DNA of 52,755 bases from Rodentibacter pneumotropicus DSM 21403 (GTDB lineage: Bacteria > Pseudomonadota > Gammaproteobacteria > Enterobacterales > Pasteurellaceae): contig NZ_KB904055.1 of assembly GCF_000379905.1 (NCBI RefSeq), positions 130,445 to 183,199 of the forward strand, given 5' to 3'. The stretch's first letter is position 1. Every line of letters starts with the position of its first letter. The notes beneath the pieces were generated by a model. The model was not told the origin of the DNA and ran no database searches. It saw only the letters and a program-made list of their open reading frames with translations. This document shows, piece by piece, positions 31,326-40,710 of this stretch. Both the position numbers and the translations under genes were made by a program.

Positions 31326-31355
31326 GTTTACACAGTGTAAACTTTAAAATACAAT
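31326..31355 (+). promoter_or_regulatory. Promoter with overlapping 17-bp palindromic operator upstream of the first aromatic permease
   Basis: GTTTACACAGTGTAAAC (31326-31342) is a perfect palindrome apart from its central base. Its left arm supplies a -35 box TTTACA (31327-31332). A -10 box TACAAT follows at 31350-31355 after 17 bp. A regulator bound here would block RNA polymerase. It contains TGTAAA half-sites, but in the opposite order and spacing to a classical TyrR box. Confidence 0.6.
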
Positions 31356-31391
31356 CCTTGCAAATTTTAAGTTACACCCAAGGAAAGAAAA

Positions 31392-32594
31392 ATGAACAAA
31401 ACTGTTGGTAGCACGTTGCTGGTTTCCGGCACAATGATTGGAGCGGGGATGCTGGCAATGCCCCTTACCTCCGCCGGAATCGGCTTTAGTTTCACACTGG
31501 TTTTATTATTAGCACTCTGGGCATTACTCACTTTTACGGCTTTATTGTTTGTAGAGCTTTACCAAACCGCTGAAAGCGATGCAGGTATCGGTACACTGGC
31601 AGAACAATATTTCGGAAAATTTGGGCGTGTCGTTGCTACTGCGGTACTCATTATCTTCTTATATGCTTTAATTGCAGCATATGTTAGCGGTGGCGGTTCC
31701 TTATTAAAGGATTTATTGCCGGAAAGCTTTGGTAATAAAGTGAGTATCTTATTATTCACAATCGTTTTTGGGTCATTTATTGTGATCGGTACACATAGTG
31801 TTGATAAAATTAATCGCCTACTATTTTTTGTGATGCTTGCTGCCTTTATGGTGGTACTCGGATTAATGTTACCGGAAATTAAGATGGATAATTTATTAGC
31901 CATGCCAATCGATAATGCGCTGATCATTTCAGCCAGTCCTGTATTTTTTACTGCTTTCGGTTTCCACGGTTCTATTCCAAGTTTGAATAAATACTTAGGT
32001 GGAAATGTGAAAGCATTACGCATTTCGATTTTAGTCGGTTCGGGCATTACTCTTGGCGCCTATATTTTATGGCAACTTTCCACCCACGGCTTACTCACTC
32101 AAAATGAGTTTTTACAGATATTAAAAGAAGATGCCACACTAAACGGCTTGGTAAAAGCGACACTTGCCATCACGGGTAGTAATGTGATCACAAGTGCGGT
32201 CAAATTATTCTCCACTTTAGCTTTGGTGACATCTTTCTTAGGTGTAGGGTTAGGTTTATTAGAATGTATCGAGGATTTATTAAAACGATCCTTTAATATT
32301 TCCACAGGGCGAATTTCCCTTGGCTTACTCACGTTTGTTCCACCACTTGCTTTCGCCTTATTCTATCCGGAAGGTTTCATCTTGGCATTAGGTTATGCCG
32401 GTCAAATGTTTGCTTTTTATGCCGTGGTATTACCGGTCAGCCTTGTATGGAAAGCCCGTCGCATTCACCCATCGCTTCCATACCGCGTGTGGGGAGGAAA
32501 TTTAACCTTGTTTGTTGTACTCGTACTTGGTGTGCTGATTACGTCTATTCCCTTTGCAATCCGTGCCGGTTATCTACCTTTTGTCGTAGGTTGA
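31392..32594 (+). CDS. tyrP: Aromatic amino-acid permease, TyrP/Mtr family (first copy)
   Basis: 400-residue inner-membrane proton symporter with about eleven hydrophobic segments. GSTLLVSGTMIGAGMLAMPLTSAG is the family signature in the first membrane segment. The pattern around LLFVELYQTAESDAGIGTLAEQYF and FHGSIPSLNKYLGGNVKALR agrees with tyrosine- and tryptophan-specific transporters. It closely resembles the second copy at 38965, over the full length. It is convergent with rpoD and preceded by the palindromic promoter. Tyrosine is the likeliest substrate, but Mtr/TnaB-type tryptophan transport is not excluded. Confidence 0.88.
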   Translation: MNKTVGSTLLVSGTMIGAGMLAMPLTSAGIGFSFTLVLLLALWALLTFTALLFVELYQTAESDAGIGTLAEQYFGKFGRVVATAVLIIFLYALIAAYVSGGGSLLKDLLPESFGNKVSILLFTIVFGSFIVIGTHSVDKINRLLFFVMLAAFMVVLGLMLPEIKMDNLLAMPIDNALIISASPVFFTAFGFHGSIPSLNKYLGGNVKALRISILVGSGITLGAYILWQLSTHGLLTQNEFLQILKEDATLNGLVKATLAITGSNVITSAVKLFSTLALVTSFLGVGLGLLECIEDLLKRSFNISTGRISLGLLTFVPPLAFALFYPEGFILALGYAGQMFAFYAVVLPVSLVWKARRIHPSLPYRVWGGNLTLFVVLVLGVLITSIPFAIRAGYLPFVVG

Positions 32595-32635
32595 TAAAAC
32601 AAAGTGAAATTCGACCGCACTTTTAGTCTTATTTC

Positions 32636-32662
32636 AGCACCTCAAATTAAATTTGGGGTGCT
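32636..32662 (+). terminator. Terminator after the first aromatic permease
   Basis: AGCACCTCAAAT (32636-32647) pairs with ATTTGGGGTGCT (32651-32662), one G.T wobble, 3-nt loop, followed by ATTTTATTTTTATT. Confidence 0.85.
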
Positions 32663-32694
32663 ATTTTATTTTTATTAGTAAAGAATATTTATAA

Positions 32695-32720
32695 AAAAGG
32701 CAACCTTCCGGTTGCCTTTT
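32695..32720 (-). terminator. Terminator after rpoD
   Basis: AAAAGGCAACC (32695-32705) pairs perfectly with GGTTGCCTTTT (32710-32720) over a 4-nt loop, with a T-run on the minus strand. It lies 15 bp past the rpoD stop. Confidence 0.9.
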
Positions 32721-32735
32721 ATCGTTTCAATAAGT

Positions 32736-34637
32736 TTAATTATGCATCCAAGCATCTAAGAAACTACGCAGGATCTCTGAGCGACTTGGATGACGAAGTT
32801 TACGTAAAGCTTTTGCTTCAATTTGGCGAATACGTTCACGCGTTACATCAAATTGTTTACCTACTTCTTCAAGGGTATGGTCAGTATTCATATCGATACC
32901 GAAACGCATACGTAACACCTTTGCCTCGCGTGGTGTTAATCCCTCCAATACATCTTGTATCGCCACTCTCAAGCTCTGAGCAGTAGCAGAATCTAACGGT
33001 GATTCAAGCGTACTATCCTCAATAAAATCACCTAAATGTGAATCATCGTCATCACCGATTGGCGTTTCCATAGAAATCGGTTCTTTAGCAATTTTCAATA
33101 CCTTACGAATTTTATCTTCCGGCATTCCCATACGATCCGCCAATTCTTCAGGTGTCGCTTCACGCCCCATTTCTTGCAACATTTGGCGAGAAATACGATT
33201 CAGTTTATTGATGGTTTCAATCATATGAACCGGAATACGAATAGTACGCGCCTGATCCGCAATAGAACGTGTAATGGCTTGGCGAATCCACCAAGTTGCA
33301 TAAGTGGAAAATTTGTAACCGCGGCGGTACTCAAATTTATCCACAGCTTTCATCAAACCAATATTACCTTCTTGAATCAAATCCAAAAACTGCAAACCAC
33401 GGTTGGTATATTTTTTAGCGATAGAGATAACCAAACGTAAGTTTGCTTCTACCATTTCTTTTTTCGCACGGCGTGCCTTTTGTTCACCACGTGCCACCGC
33501 ATCACAAATTGTACGCATCTGTTGGATCGTCAATTTTGAGTTTTCTTCAAATGTCACTAAATTTGCAAGGGCTTGGCGAACACGCTCTTCATATTTTGTT
33601 AAACGCTTCGCCCATGGCTTGGATGATTTCAACGCTTTATCCAACCAAGCATCATTGCTTCCGAACTTAATAATAATGGTTTCAAATTCATCTTTCGGCA
33701 TACCTGCAATATCAACCAATACTTTTTGTAATTGGCGTTCTTCGGCACGCACACGTTTCATAATGTTTTTTATTGATAAAACGAGCTGATCAAATTGTTT
33801 CGGGACAAGACGGAATTGTTTAAAAATCTCGGCAAGTATAAGCACTTGCTCCTGTGCCTTTTTATGGTTACGACCATATTTAGTAATTGCATCAAGCGTT
33901 TTTGTGTGTTGCTCTTTTAATGCTGTAAATTTTTCACGCGCAACTTCTGGGTCAATACTGTTATCCGAATCGCTCTTATCTGAAGCGGAATCCCCTTCAT
34001 CTTCTTCCTCTTCACTATCATCCACATCGCTGTTTGCGCCATAGTTTTCTTCGTCTTCATCAAAGTCTTCCGATAGTTCAGGCGTATCTTCTTCTGTCGC
34101 ATTCGGATCTACAAAACCGGTAATAAGATCGGCAAGTCGAACCAGCCCTTCTTCCACTTGATCATATTGTGCCAATAAATCCGAAAGCGCTTCCGGATAA
34201 GCCGCGATTGAAGTTTGAACTTCATCAATACCTTCCTCAATGCGTTTAGCAATGCTGATTTCATCTTCACGGGTCAGCAAATCTACCGTCCCCATTTCTC
34301 GCATATACATACGAACAGGATCGGTTGTACGACCAATTTCAGATTCAACATTCGACAGAATTTGTGTGGCTTCTTCCACTGCATCTTCATCCGGAATGGT
34401 ATCGTTTAAGATCATGTCATCACTTTCCGGCGGTTCATCCAACACCGGAATACCTGCATCATGTTGCAAGGTTTGTAACAATTTATCGTAATATTCTGGG
34501 TCAATCACATCTTCCGGCAATAAGTCATTAATTTCCGCATAGGTTAAATAACCTTGCGTACGACCTAATTCCATTAGTTGTTCAATTTGCTCTGAATATT
34601 GTTCAGCAGTAGATTGTTGGTTTTGTTCCATTTTCAT
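32736..34637 (-). CDS. rpoD: RNA polymerase primary sigma factor (sigma-70)
   Basis: 633-residue housekeeping sigma factor. Region 1.1 ([20 protein letters not shown]), region 1.2 ([25 protein letters not shown]), a long acidic non-conserved insert (about residues 190-230, very Asp/Glu/Ser-rich), region 2 ([28 protein letters not shown] and [22 protein letters not shown]), region 3 and region 4 ([28 protein letters not shown]) are all present. Last gene of the rpsU-dnaG-rpoD macromolecular synthesis operon. A second in-frame Met at codon 3 (34629-34631) matches the E. coli start and could be the true one. Confidence 0.98.
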   Translation of the reverse strand: MKMEQNQQSTAEQYSEQIEQLMELGRTQGYLTYAEINDLLPEDVIDPEYYDKLLQTLQHDAGIPVLDEPPESDDMILNDTIPDEDAVEEATQILSNVESEIGRTTDPVRMYMREMGTVDLLTREDEISIAKRIEEGIDEVQTSIAAYPEALSDLLAQYDQVEEGLVRLADLITGFVDPNATEEDTPELSEDFDEDEENYGANSDVDDSEEEEDEGDSASDKSDSDNSIDPEVAREKFTALKEQHTKTLDAITKYGRNHKKAQEQVLILAEIFKQFRLVPKQFDQLVLSIKNIMKRVRAEERQLQKVLVDIAGMPKDEFETIIIKFGSNDAWLDKALKSSKPWAKRLTKYEERVRQALANLVTFEENSKLTIQQMRTICDAVARGEQKARRAKKEMVEANLRLVISIAKKYTNRGLQFLDLIQEGNIGLMKAVDKFEYRRGYKFSTYATWWIRQAITRSIADQARTIRIPVHMIETINKLNRISRQMLQEMGREATPEELADRMGMPEDKIRKVLKIAKEPISMETPIGDDDDSHLGDFIEDSTLESPLDSATAQSLRVAIQDVLEGLTPREAKVLRMRFGIDMNTDHTLEEVGKQFDVTRERIRQIEAKALRKLRHPSRSEILRSFLDAWMHN

Positions 34638-34696
34638 ACTCGTGTCGCATTATTTTGTGGATGAATTTTTCGCTTAAGCGAAGGATTTTATCATTG

Positions 34697-36481
34697 TTAC
34701 TGGGGATTAACTAACTGTTTTTTCTGTTCTTCTTTACTTGTAAGTAGTGTGACGAGCAATTGTCTCTCCTGTTCGGTTAATCCTTCAGATCGTTCTTTAG
34801 CAATGAGCATTTCAATATCCCGCTCAATAGCCTGAATGTTTAAACGACGATAATTTTGTGAAAAAGCATTAATAATTTCCGTATCATCTAGTAAATGCTC
34901 CCATGTTGCCAGAATTTCAAGGGCTCGATAATATTCTGTATCACGGAAATGTTCCAGAATTTGCCCAATTGTAATTCCTTCCCGTGTTTGGCAAAGTGCG
35001 GTCAATTTTTCCAATAAATCGTAGCCGGCTTCCGCCCGTAATGCCATGAGACCGGATTCGGTAATCCGGTTAACCAAATGCGTATTTTGCAATAAAAGCG
35101 AAATTAGCACACGCATTGGCGTTTGTTTCATTTTAGGCTGCGAGTCAGCACTCGTTGCCCTATGGTTTTCCACTTGTTTAGGAATTAGACTTTCCAGTTG
35201 TGATTCGTCAAAAATCCCTAATTTTTGAGCCAATGTATTGCGTAAAGATAAACGCAATGCTTCACCCGGAATTTGTCGAATCAACGGTGCAGCAAGTGCT
35301 ACTAACTTTCCCCGTCCCTCTTTAGTAGAAAAATCCACTTGTGGATTTAAATGAGCAAACAAAAATTCTGTGAGTGATTGCGCACCTTCGATATATTCTT
35401 CAAATTTCGCTTTACCGTATTGACGAATGTAGGTATCAGGATCTTCTCCATCGGGCAAAAAAATAAATTTAATTTGTCGCCCGTCTTCTAAATAAGGTAA
35501 AGCATTTTCCAATGCACGCCATGCCGCATCTCGCCCAGCTCTGTCACCATCATAACAACAGATAATCTGTTCTGTTGATCGGAAAAGCAGCTGAATTTGT
35601 TCCGATGTTGTTGAAGTACCGAGAGAGGCAACCGCATAATCCACGCCGAACTGAGCCAACGCCACAACATCCATATAGCCTTCAACCACCAGCAATTTCT
35701 GCGGTTCATCATTCATCTGTAACGCTTCATATAAACCGTAAAGTTCACTACCTTTATGATACGTAATAGTTTCCGGCGAGTTTAAATATTTAGGCTTTTC
35801 ATCACCCAAAACACGCCCACCGAATGCTACCGTACGCCCACGCTTATCCCGAATAGGAAACATAATCCGATTACGGAATTTATCATAAATATTGCCACGA
35901 TCATTGCGTGAAAGCATACCGAGATCGAACAATTTTTGCTGTTCTTCACGATTTACAGCAAACTTGCGTAGAACGCTATCCATCACATTCGGTACAAAAC
36001 CGATTTGGAATCGTTCAATTATCTCGGCTGAAAGCCCGCGCTGTTGTAAATAGCTTTGTGCCGGAATATTCAAGGGTAACTGCGTTTGGTAGAATTTAGC
36101 AATTTCTTGCATTAATTCATATAGATTACGTTTAGTCTGATAACTTGCTTGTGGTCGTTGATTAGCTGAACCATTACGTTTTTCATAAGGCACTTCCAAT
36201 CCTGCCATTGCCGCAAGTTCTTCAATGGCTTCGACAAATTCTAATTTGTCATAATCCATCAAAAAGGAAATCGCGTTACCGTGAGCACCGCAGCCGAAGC
36301 AATGGTAAAACTGTTTTTTTTCACTCACAGTAAAAGACGGCGTTTTTTCGTGGTGGAAAGGGCAACAAGCTTGGTAGTCCCGCCCGGCCTTCTTGAGCTT
36401 TATACGAGAATTAATCACATCAATAATATTGGACTTTGTCAGCAAATCGTCAATAAACGGGCGTGGAATTAAGCCTTTCAT
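34697..36481 (-). CDS. dnaG: DNA primase
   Basis: 594-residue primase making RNA primers at replication forks. The N-terminal zinc finger is CCPFHHEKTPSFTV...HCFGCGAHGNA (C-H-C-C ligands). The TOPRIM catalytic core has KLLVVEGYMDVVALAQFGV and IICCYDGDRAGRDAAWRAL with its acidic metal residues. The C-terminal third is the DnaB-binding domain. Length is typical. It lies between rpsU and rpoD, and a terminator-like hairpin separates it from rpsU. Confidence 0.97.
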   Translation of the reverse strand: MKGLIPRPFIDDLLTKSNIIDVINSRIKLKKAGRDYQACCPFHHEKTPSFTVSEKKQFYHCFGCGAHGNAISFLMDYDKLEFVEAIEELAAMAGLEVPYEKRNGSANQRPQASYQTKRNLYELMQEIAKFYQTQLPLNIPAQSYLQQRGLSAEIIERFQIGFVPNVMDSVLRKFAVNREEQQKLFDLGMLSRNDRGNIYDKFRNRIMFPIRDKRGRTVAFGGRVLGDEKPKYLNSPETITYHKGSELYGLYEALQMNDEPQKLLVVEGYMDVVALAQFGVDYAVASLGTSTTSEQIQLLFRSTEQIICCYDGDRAGRDAAWRALENALPYLEDGRQIKFIFLPDGEDPDTYIRQYGKAKFEEYIEGAQSLTEFLFAHLNPQVDFSTKEGRGKLVALAAPLIRQIPGEALRLSLRNTLAQKLGIFDESQLESLIPKQVENHRATSADSQPKMKQTPMRVLISLLLQNTHLVNRITESGLMALRAEAGYDLLEKLTALCQTREGITIGQILEHFRDTEYYRALEILATWEHLLDDTEIINAFSQNYRRLNIQAIERDIEMLIAKERSEGLTEQERQLLVTLLTSKEEQKKQLVNPQ

Positions 36482-36558
36482 CGCTTTTGCCTCCTTGAAT
36501 ATGATGTGAAAGTGCAGTTAATTTTTGGGGTATTTTTTACATTATTTGAAATGTAACA

Positions 36559-36587
36559 AAACCGTGATGCCAAAGGAATCACGGTTT
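36559..36587 (-). terminator. Hairpin between rpsU and dnaG (T1-like)
   Basis: AAACCGTGAT (36559-36568) pairs perfectly with ATCACGGTTT (36578-36587) over a 9-nt loop, followed on the minus strand by TGTTACATTTC. It occupies the position of the rpsU-dnaG terminator known in enterobacterial macromolecular synthesis operons, where partial read-through keeps DnaG low. Confidence 0.8.
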
Positions 36588-36615
36588 GCGTTAACTCGAG
36601 TTAAAATACTACAAA

Positions 36616-36831
36616 TTAGTATAAACGGGTGTTTCGCGCATTTTCACGAGCGTTACGTTTAGCGTGACGTTTCGCAAGTGTTGCTTTTTCACGTTTACGA
36701 ACTGTTGTTGGTTTTTCGTAGAATTCACGAGCGCGAACTTCCGCCAGGATACCCGCTTTTTCGCAAGAGCGTTTGAAACGACGTAAAGCTACGTCAAATG
36801 ATTCGTTTTCACGTACTTTAATTACAGGCAT
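36616..36831 (-). CDS. rpsU: 30S ribosomal protein S21
   Basis: 71-residue basic small-subunit protein. [27 protein letters not shown] is the canonical start and the tail is Arg/Lys-rich ([14 protein letters not shown]). First gene of the rpsU-dnaG-rpoD operon and divergent from tsaD, the usual arrangement in gammaproteobacteria. Confidence 0.98.
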   Translation of the reverse strand: MPVIKVRENESFDVALRRFKRSCEKAGILAEVRAREFYEKPTTVRKREKATLAKRHAKRNARENARNTRLY

Positions 36832-37059
36832 AAGCCAATCACCTCAATGAGTTTAATTTAATTGCAATTTTAAATTTTATTTCTGCCGCAAATGCGACAA
36901 ATTCAATAAAGGTCGCAATTCTAATCTACTTTTAGGGCAAAAGTAAAGTGGAGAATTTTCAACCTTGTTGAATTTCGTAGTTTCAACTGGCTAAAAACAG
37001 CTAAACAAGGTAAAATCACGCCTCATTTTAGAAAGTTAGAAAGTAAATTAATAACATCA

Positions 37060-38088
37060 ATGAAGATTTTGGGAATTGAAACCTCCTGTGATGAAACGGG
37101 GGTGGCAATTTATGATGAAGAAAAAGGCTTAATTGCAAATCAACTTTACACACAAATCGCACTTCACGCCGACTATGGTGGTGTAGTGCCGGAACTTGCC
37201 TCACGCGATCATATCCGCAAAACAGCACCGCTCATTCAAGCAGCCCTAGCCGAAGCAAATTTAACCGCCGATCAAATTGATGGGGTGGCCTACACCAGTG
37301 GACCGGGGCTTGTGGGCGCATTACTGGTCGGCTCGACTATTGCCCGCGCTCTTGCTTATGCGTGGAATGTGCCGGCAATCGGGGTACATCATATGGAAGG
37401 TCATTTACTTGCACCAATGTTAGATGAAAACCGACCGCACTTTCCCTTTATCGCTTTATTAGTTTCGGGCGGGCATACCCAACTAGTACAAGTAGAGGGT
37501 GTGGGAAAGTACAACGTCATTGGCGAATCCATTGACGACGCAGCTGGTGAAGCCTTTGATAAAACTGCTAAATTGCTCGGCTTAGATTATCCCGGCGGTG
37601 CTGCATTGTCCCGTTTAGCCGAAAAAGGCTCACCAAGCCGCTTTAACTTTCCTCGCCCAATGACGGATCGTCCGGGGTTGGATTTTAGCTTTTCCGGTTT
37701 AAAAACTTTTGCTGCCAATACGGTCAATCAAGCTATAAAGGAAGAAGGAGAACTAACGGCACAAACCAAAGCGGATATTGCTTATGCGTTTCAAGATGCG
37801 GTGATTGATACATTGGCGATCAAATGCAAACGAGCCTTAAAGGATACGAGTTATCAGCGTCTAGTCATCGCCGGTGGTGTAAGTGCAAACAAAAAATTAC
37901 GTGAAACCTTAGAAAAAATGATGAAAGATTTAAAAGGCGAAGTATTCTATCCTCAACCTCAATTTTGTACTGACAATGGTGCAATGATTGCCTACACCGG
38001 TTTTTTACGTTTGAAACAGGGTCAGTATGATGAATTGGAGATAGAGGTTAAACCTCGTTGGCCAATGACTGAACTTTCAACAATTTAA
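37060..38088 (+). CDS. tsaD: tRNA N6-threonylcarbamoyladenosine transferase subunit TsaD
   Basis: 342-residue ASKHA-fold catalytic subunit making t6A37 on ANN-decoding tRNAs with TsaB, TsaC and Tsa[22 protein letters not shown] is the signature. The iron-binding histidines are in [10 protein letters not shown] (HxxxH), with the third ligand region in [23 protein letters not shown] and [13 protein letters not shown] are nucleotide segments. Divergent from rpsU; an 8-bp gap separates it from the downstream small membrane protein gene. Confidence 0.98.
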   Translation: MKILGIETSCDETGVAIYDEEKGLIANQLYTQIALHADYGGVVPELASRDHIRKTAPLIQAALAEANLTADQIDGVAYTSGPGLVGALLVGSTIARALAYAWNVPAIGVHHMEGHLLAPMLDENRPHFPFIALLVSGGHTQLVQVEGVGKYNVIGESIDDAAGEAFDKTAKLLGLDYPGGAALSRLAEKGSPSRFNFPRPMTDRPGLDFSFSGLKTFAANTVNQAIKEEGELTAQTKADIAYAFQDAVIDTLAIKCKRALKDTSYQRLVIAGGVSANKKLRETLEKMMKDLKGEVFYPQPQFCTDNGAMIAYTGFLRLKQGQYDELEIEVKPRWPMTELSTI

Positions 38089-38096
38089 GGAAAAAC

Positions 38097-38330
38097 ATGA
38101 TAGATATTAAATTCCGAGCCATGCGTGCTGCCGGTATTGCTTGCTTTACTGTATTAGTCATAATTGGCATATGGGTTTTTACTACACCAAGTGATGAAAT
38201 TGTTAATCTCCTCACTCTAGTCGGTCAGCAAGTAGGCGGCGGAACCACTTACGGCACTTTTTTGCTCTCCGCTTTGCCTCCTTTTACCGGTTTCTTGGTT
38301 TACCACATTTGGAAATGGGTAATTAAATAA
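38097..38330 (+). CDS. Small membrane protein of unknown function between tsaD and tdk
   Basis: 77-residue protein with two predicted membrane spans: [15 protein letters not shown] at about residues 14-28, and a second at about 55-73 ([19 protein letters not shown]). Between them is a Gly-rich turn ([12 protein letters not shown]). It starts 8 bp after tsaD and its stop overlaps the tdk start by one base, so it is translated in the tsaD-tdk unit. Haemophilus genomes often have only tsaD and tdk here. No family recognised. Confidence 0.8.
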   Translation: MIDIKFRAMRAAGIACFTVLVIIGIWVFTTPSDEIVNLLTLVGQQVGGGTTYGTFLLSALPPFTGFLVYHIWKWVIK

Positions 38331-38911
38331 TGGCAAAATTATATTTTTATTATTCCACTATGAATGCCGGTAAGTCCACTACCTTACTGCAATCCTCCTA
38401 TAACTACCGTGAACGCAATATGAATACGCTGGTTTATACGGCAGCCATTGATGATCGTTTTGGAGTGGGAAAAGTGACTTCCCGTATCGGCATTTCTCAA
38501 GAGGCGAGTTTATTTAATGCCGGTACCGATTTATTTCATGAAATTAGCCAACATTTACAACAGGAAAAAATTCATTGCGTGCTGATTGACGAAGCCCAAT
38601 TTCTCACCAAACCACAGGTATATCAGTTGAGTAATGTCGTTGATAAGCTTGACATCCCTGTGTTGTGCTACGGGTTACGCACCGATTTCCAAGCAGAATT
38701 ATTTGAAGGGAGTAAATACTTGCTCGCTTGGGCGGATCAATTGGAAGAACTTAAAACCATTTGTTATTGCGGACGTAAAGCGAATTTTGTCCTTCGTCTC
38801 ACTGAAGAGGGTGATGTCGTAAAAGAGGGCGAACAAATCCAAATTGGCGGAAATGATACCTACCTTTCCGTCTGCCGCTATCATTACAAAGAAAAGTGCG
38901 GTCAAATTTAA
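38330..38911 (+). CDS. tdk: Thymidine kinase
   Basis: 193-residue type II thymidine kinase for pyrimidine salvage. The P-loop region is [16 protein letters not shown]; the Walker-B/DEAQF motif is [11 protein letters not shown]; the lasso that binds the base is [16 protein letters not shown] structural zinc is bound by CYCGRK and CRYHYKEKC cysteines. Length is typical. The start overlaps the stop of the preceding small membrane protein, and a USS core lies inside the last codons. Confidence 0.97.
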   Translation: MAKLYFYYSTMNAGKSTTLLQSSYNYRERNMNTLVYTAAIDDRFGVGKVTSRIGISQEASLFNAGTDLFHEISQHLQQEKIHCVLIDEAQFLTKPQVYQLSNVVDKLDIPVLCYGLRTDFQAELFEGSKYLLAWADQLEELKTICYCGRKANFVLRLTEEGDVVKEGEQIQIGGNDTYLSVCRYHYKEKCGQI

Positions 38912-38964
38912 CCACGTTTTTAACGCCATTTTAAAACACAACATAGAAATATAAGGTCAGTGTT

Positions 38965-40185
38965 ATGCTAAAAAATAAAACTTTCGGAAGTGCCTTAATT
39001 ATCGCCGGAACAACCATTGGTGCAGGAATGCTTGCCATGCCGTTGACGTCGGCAGGAATGGGCTTTGGTTACACGGTATTATTACTTATAGGGCTTTGGA
39101 CCTTACTTGTTTATAGCGGATTGCTATTTGTCGAAGTGTACCAAACCGCAGATCAACTTAATGATGGCGTAGCAACATTGGCAGAAAAATATTTTGGCGT
39201 ACCCGGACGTATTCTCGCTACGTTGAGTTTGTTGATTTTGCTTTATGCACTTTCGGCAGCATATATTACCGGCGGCGGTTCTTTACTTTCAGGCTTACCC
39301 ACTGCATTTGGTATGGAAGCCATGTCACTTCAAACGGCGATTATTCTTTTCACCGTCGTACTGGGTTCTTTTGTCGTGATTGGCACAAAGGGGGTCGATG
39401 GCATCACACGACTATTATTCATCGGTAAATTACTCGCTTTCGCTTTTGTGTTATTTATGATGCTACCAAAAGTAGCAACAGATAATCTTATGGCTCTCCC
39501 TCTTAATTACGCCTTTGTCATTTCTGCCTCACCGATTTTTTTCACCTCTTTCGGTTTCCACGTCATTATGGCAAGTGTGAACAGTTATTTAAACGGCAAC
39601 GTTCGCCAATTCCGAAAAGCGATTCTTATCGGAACGGCTATTCCTCTCTTTGCCTATTTAGTATGGCAACTCGCTACCCATGGCGTATTGAGCCAAAGTG
39701 AATTTGTACGGATCTTACAAGCAGAGCCAACATTAAACGGTTTAGTCAATGCAGTGCGAGAAATCACCGGCTCAAATATGATGGGGGAAGTGGTGCGTAT
39801 TTTTTCTGCTCTTGCACTTATCACCTCGTTTCTTGGCGTTATGCTTGGTGTTTTTGAGGGATTAGTCGATTTATTCAAACGTTATCATTTACCGCACAAT
39901 CGTCTATCACTAACCGTTACTGCATTTACCCCGCCATTGGTATTTGCGTTATTTTACCCAGAGGGCTTTATCTCCGCCTTAAGTTATGCCGGTCTATTAT
40001 GTGCTTTTTACTGCTTGATTTTACCTATCGGTTTAGCTTGGCGAACCCGTCAAGTCAGTCCTAATCTTCCCTATCGGGTGATGGGTGGAAACCTCGCATT
40101 AACGGCAGCATTAATTATAGGTATTATAATTATGGTGATTCCGTTCTTGATTCAAGCAGGCTATTTACCGGCAGTTGCAGGATAA
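38965..40185 (+). CDS. tyrP: Aromatic amino-acid permease, TyrP/Mtr family (second copy)
   Basis: 406-residue inner-membrane symporter with about eleven hydrophobic segments, the paralogue of the permease at 31392. Shared landmarks include GTTIGAGMLAMPLTSAGMGFGYT, LLFVEVYQTAD, FGFHVIMASVNSYLNGNVRQFRKA and the C-terminal PYRVMGGNLALTAALI. It has a four-residue insert near the third segment relative to the first copy. In H. influenzae a tyrP gene lies beside tdk-tsaD-rpsU, so this is probably the ancestral locus. No palindromic promoter is seen here; the tdk gap is 53 bp. Confidence 0.9.
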   Translation: MLKNKTFGSALIIAGTTIGAGMLAMPLTSAGMGFGYTVLLLIGLWTLLVYSGLLFVEVYQTADQLNDGVATLAEKYFGVPGRILATLSLLILLYALSAAYITGGGSLLSGLPTAFGMEAMSLQTAIILFTVVLGSFVVIGTKGVDGITRLLFIGKLLAFAFVLFMMLPKVATDNLMALPLNYAFVISASPIFFTSFGFHVIMASVNSYLNGNVRQFRKAILIGTAIPLFAYLVWQLATHGVLSQSEFVRILQAEPTLNGLVNAVREITGSNMMGEVVRIFSALALITSFLGVMLGVFEGLVDLFKRYHLPHNRLSLTVTAFTPPLVFALFYPEGFISALSYAGLLCAFYCLILPIGLAWRTRQVSPNLPYRVMGGNLALTAALIIGIIIMVIPFLIQAGYLPAVAG

Positions 40186-40219
40186 AGTGTGGTCAATTTT
40201 TCGTAGATTTTTATTGTTA

Positions 40220-40253
40220 AAAAAGGAAACCCCAAATAATGGGATTCCTTTTT
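40220..40253. terminator. Bidirectional terminator between the second aromatic permease and the MerR gene
   Basis: AAAAAGGAAACCC (40220-40232) pairs with GGGATTCCTTTTT (40241-40253) with one mismatch and an 8-nt loop, with A and T runs on the two flanks. It serves both convergent genes. Confidence 0.8.
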
Positions 40254-40270
40254 ACTTTATAAAACATTCA

Positions 40271-40663
40271 TCAAAAATTGAGCTTGCCTTCCAATCCTGC
40301 TATTGCCTTACACTCCGCTTCGCTATGCTCTTCCGCTGTTGCAATAGATTGTAAAAACGTTTTGATTTCCAATAGCTGAGTAATTTTTTCTTCCACTTGT
40401 GAAAGCTGTTTTAACACAATTTGATCAGCTTGATAATGATCGGCTAAACCGAATTTCAAACGGTTCAGTCCACGAATCTCCTCTAGTGAAAAACCTAACG
40501 TACGGCATTTCTTGATAAAGTTTAGCAATGTAACACTTTCCTCATCATAATGACGATAACCGTTTGTCGCCCGTTTGGGTTCGGGCAAAATCCCCTGTTT
40601 TTCGTAATAACGAATGGTTTCAAGGTTTACTCCGGTACGAAGGCTTAATTCATTGACTTTCAT
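40271..40663 (-). CDS. MerR-family metal-responsive transcriptional regulator
   Basis: 130-residue MerR-type activator. The winged helix is KVNELSLRTGVNLETIRYYEKQGILPEP, followed by GYRHYDEESVTLLNFIKKCRTLGFSLEEI and a long dimerisation helix. The C-terminal metal loop is short (HSEAECKAI). It keeps a His (113) and a Cys (118) but has Tyr77 near the site of the dimerisation-helix Cys of ZntR and lacks a CC pair. Start ATG 40661-40663 is favoured over an in-frame TTG four codons upstream. It follows the CDF exporter gene by 47 bp, so it probably controls that operon through the MerR-type promoter upstream. Zinc is the likely signal, inferred from the exporter. Confidence 0.88.
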   Translation of the reverse strand: MKVNELSLRTGVNLETIRYYEKQGILPEPKRATNGYRHYDEESVTLLNFIKKCRTLGFSLEEIRGLNRLKFGLADHYQADQIVLKQLSQVEEKITQLLEIKTFLQSIATAEEHSEAECKAIAGLEGKLNF

Positions 40664-40710
40664 TGCATTCCTCAACTTACCTTTGATACAGTTTTAGCGA
40701 ATAACATTAT

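Noticed and set aside
31326-31342. Classical TyrR box upstream of the aromatic permease
   Set aside because: The TyrR consensus is TGTAAA-N6-TTTACA; here the order is TTTACA-N3-TGTAAA, so the palindrome is reported without naming a regulator.
40271-40663. Naming the MerR regulator ZntR or CueR
   Set aside because: The metal-loop residues do not match either closely enough (one His and one Cys only), so only the family is given.
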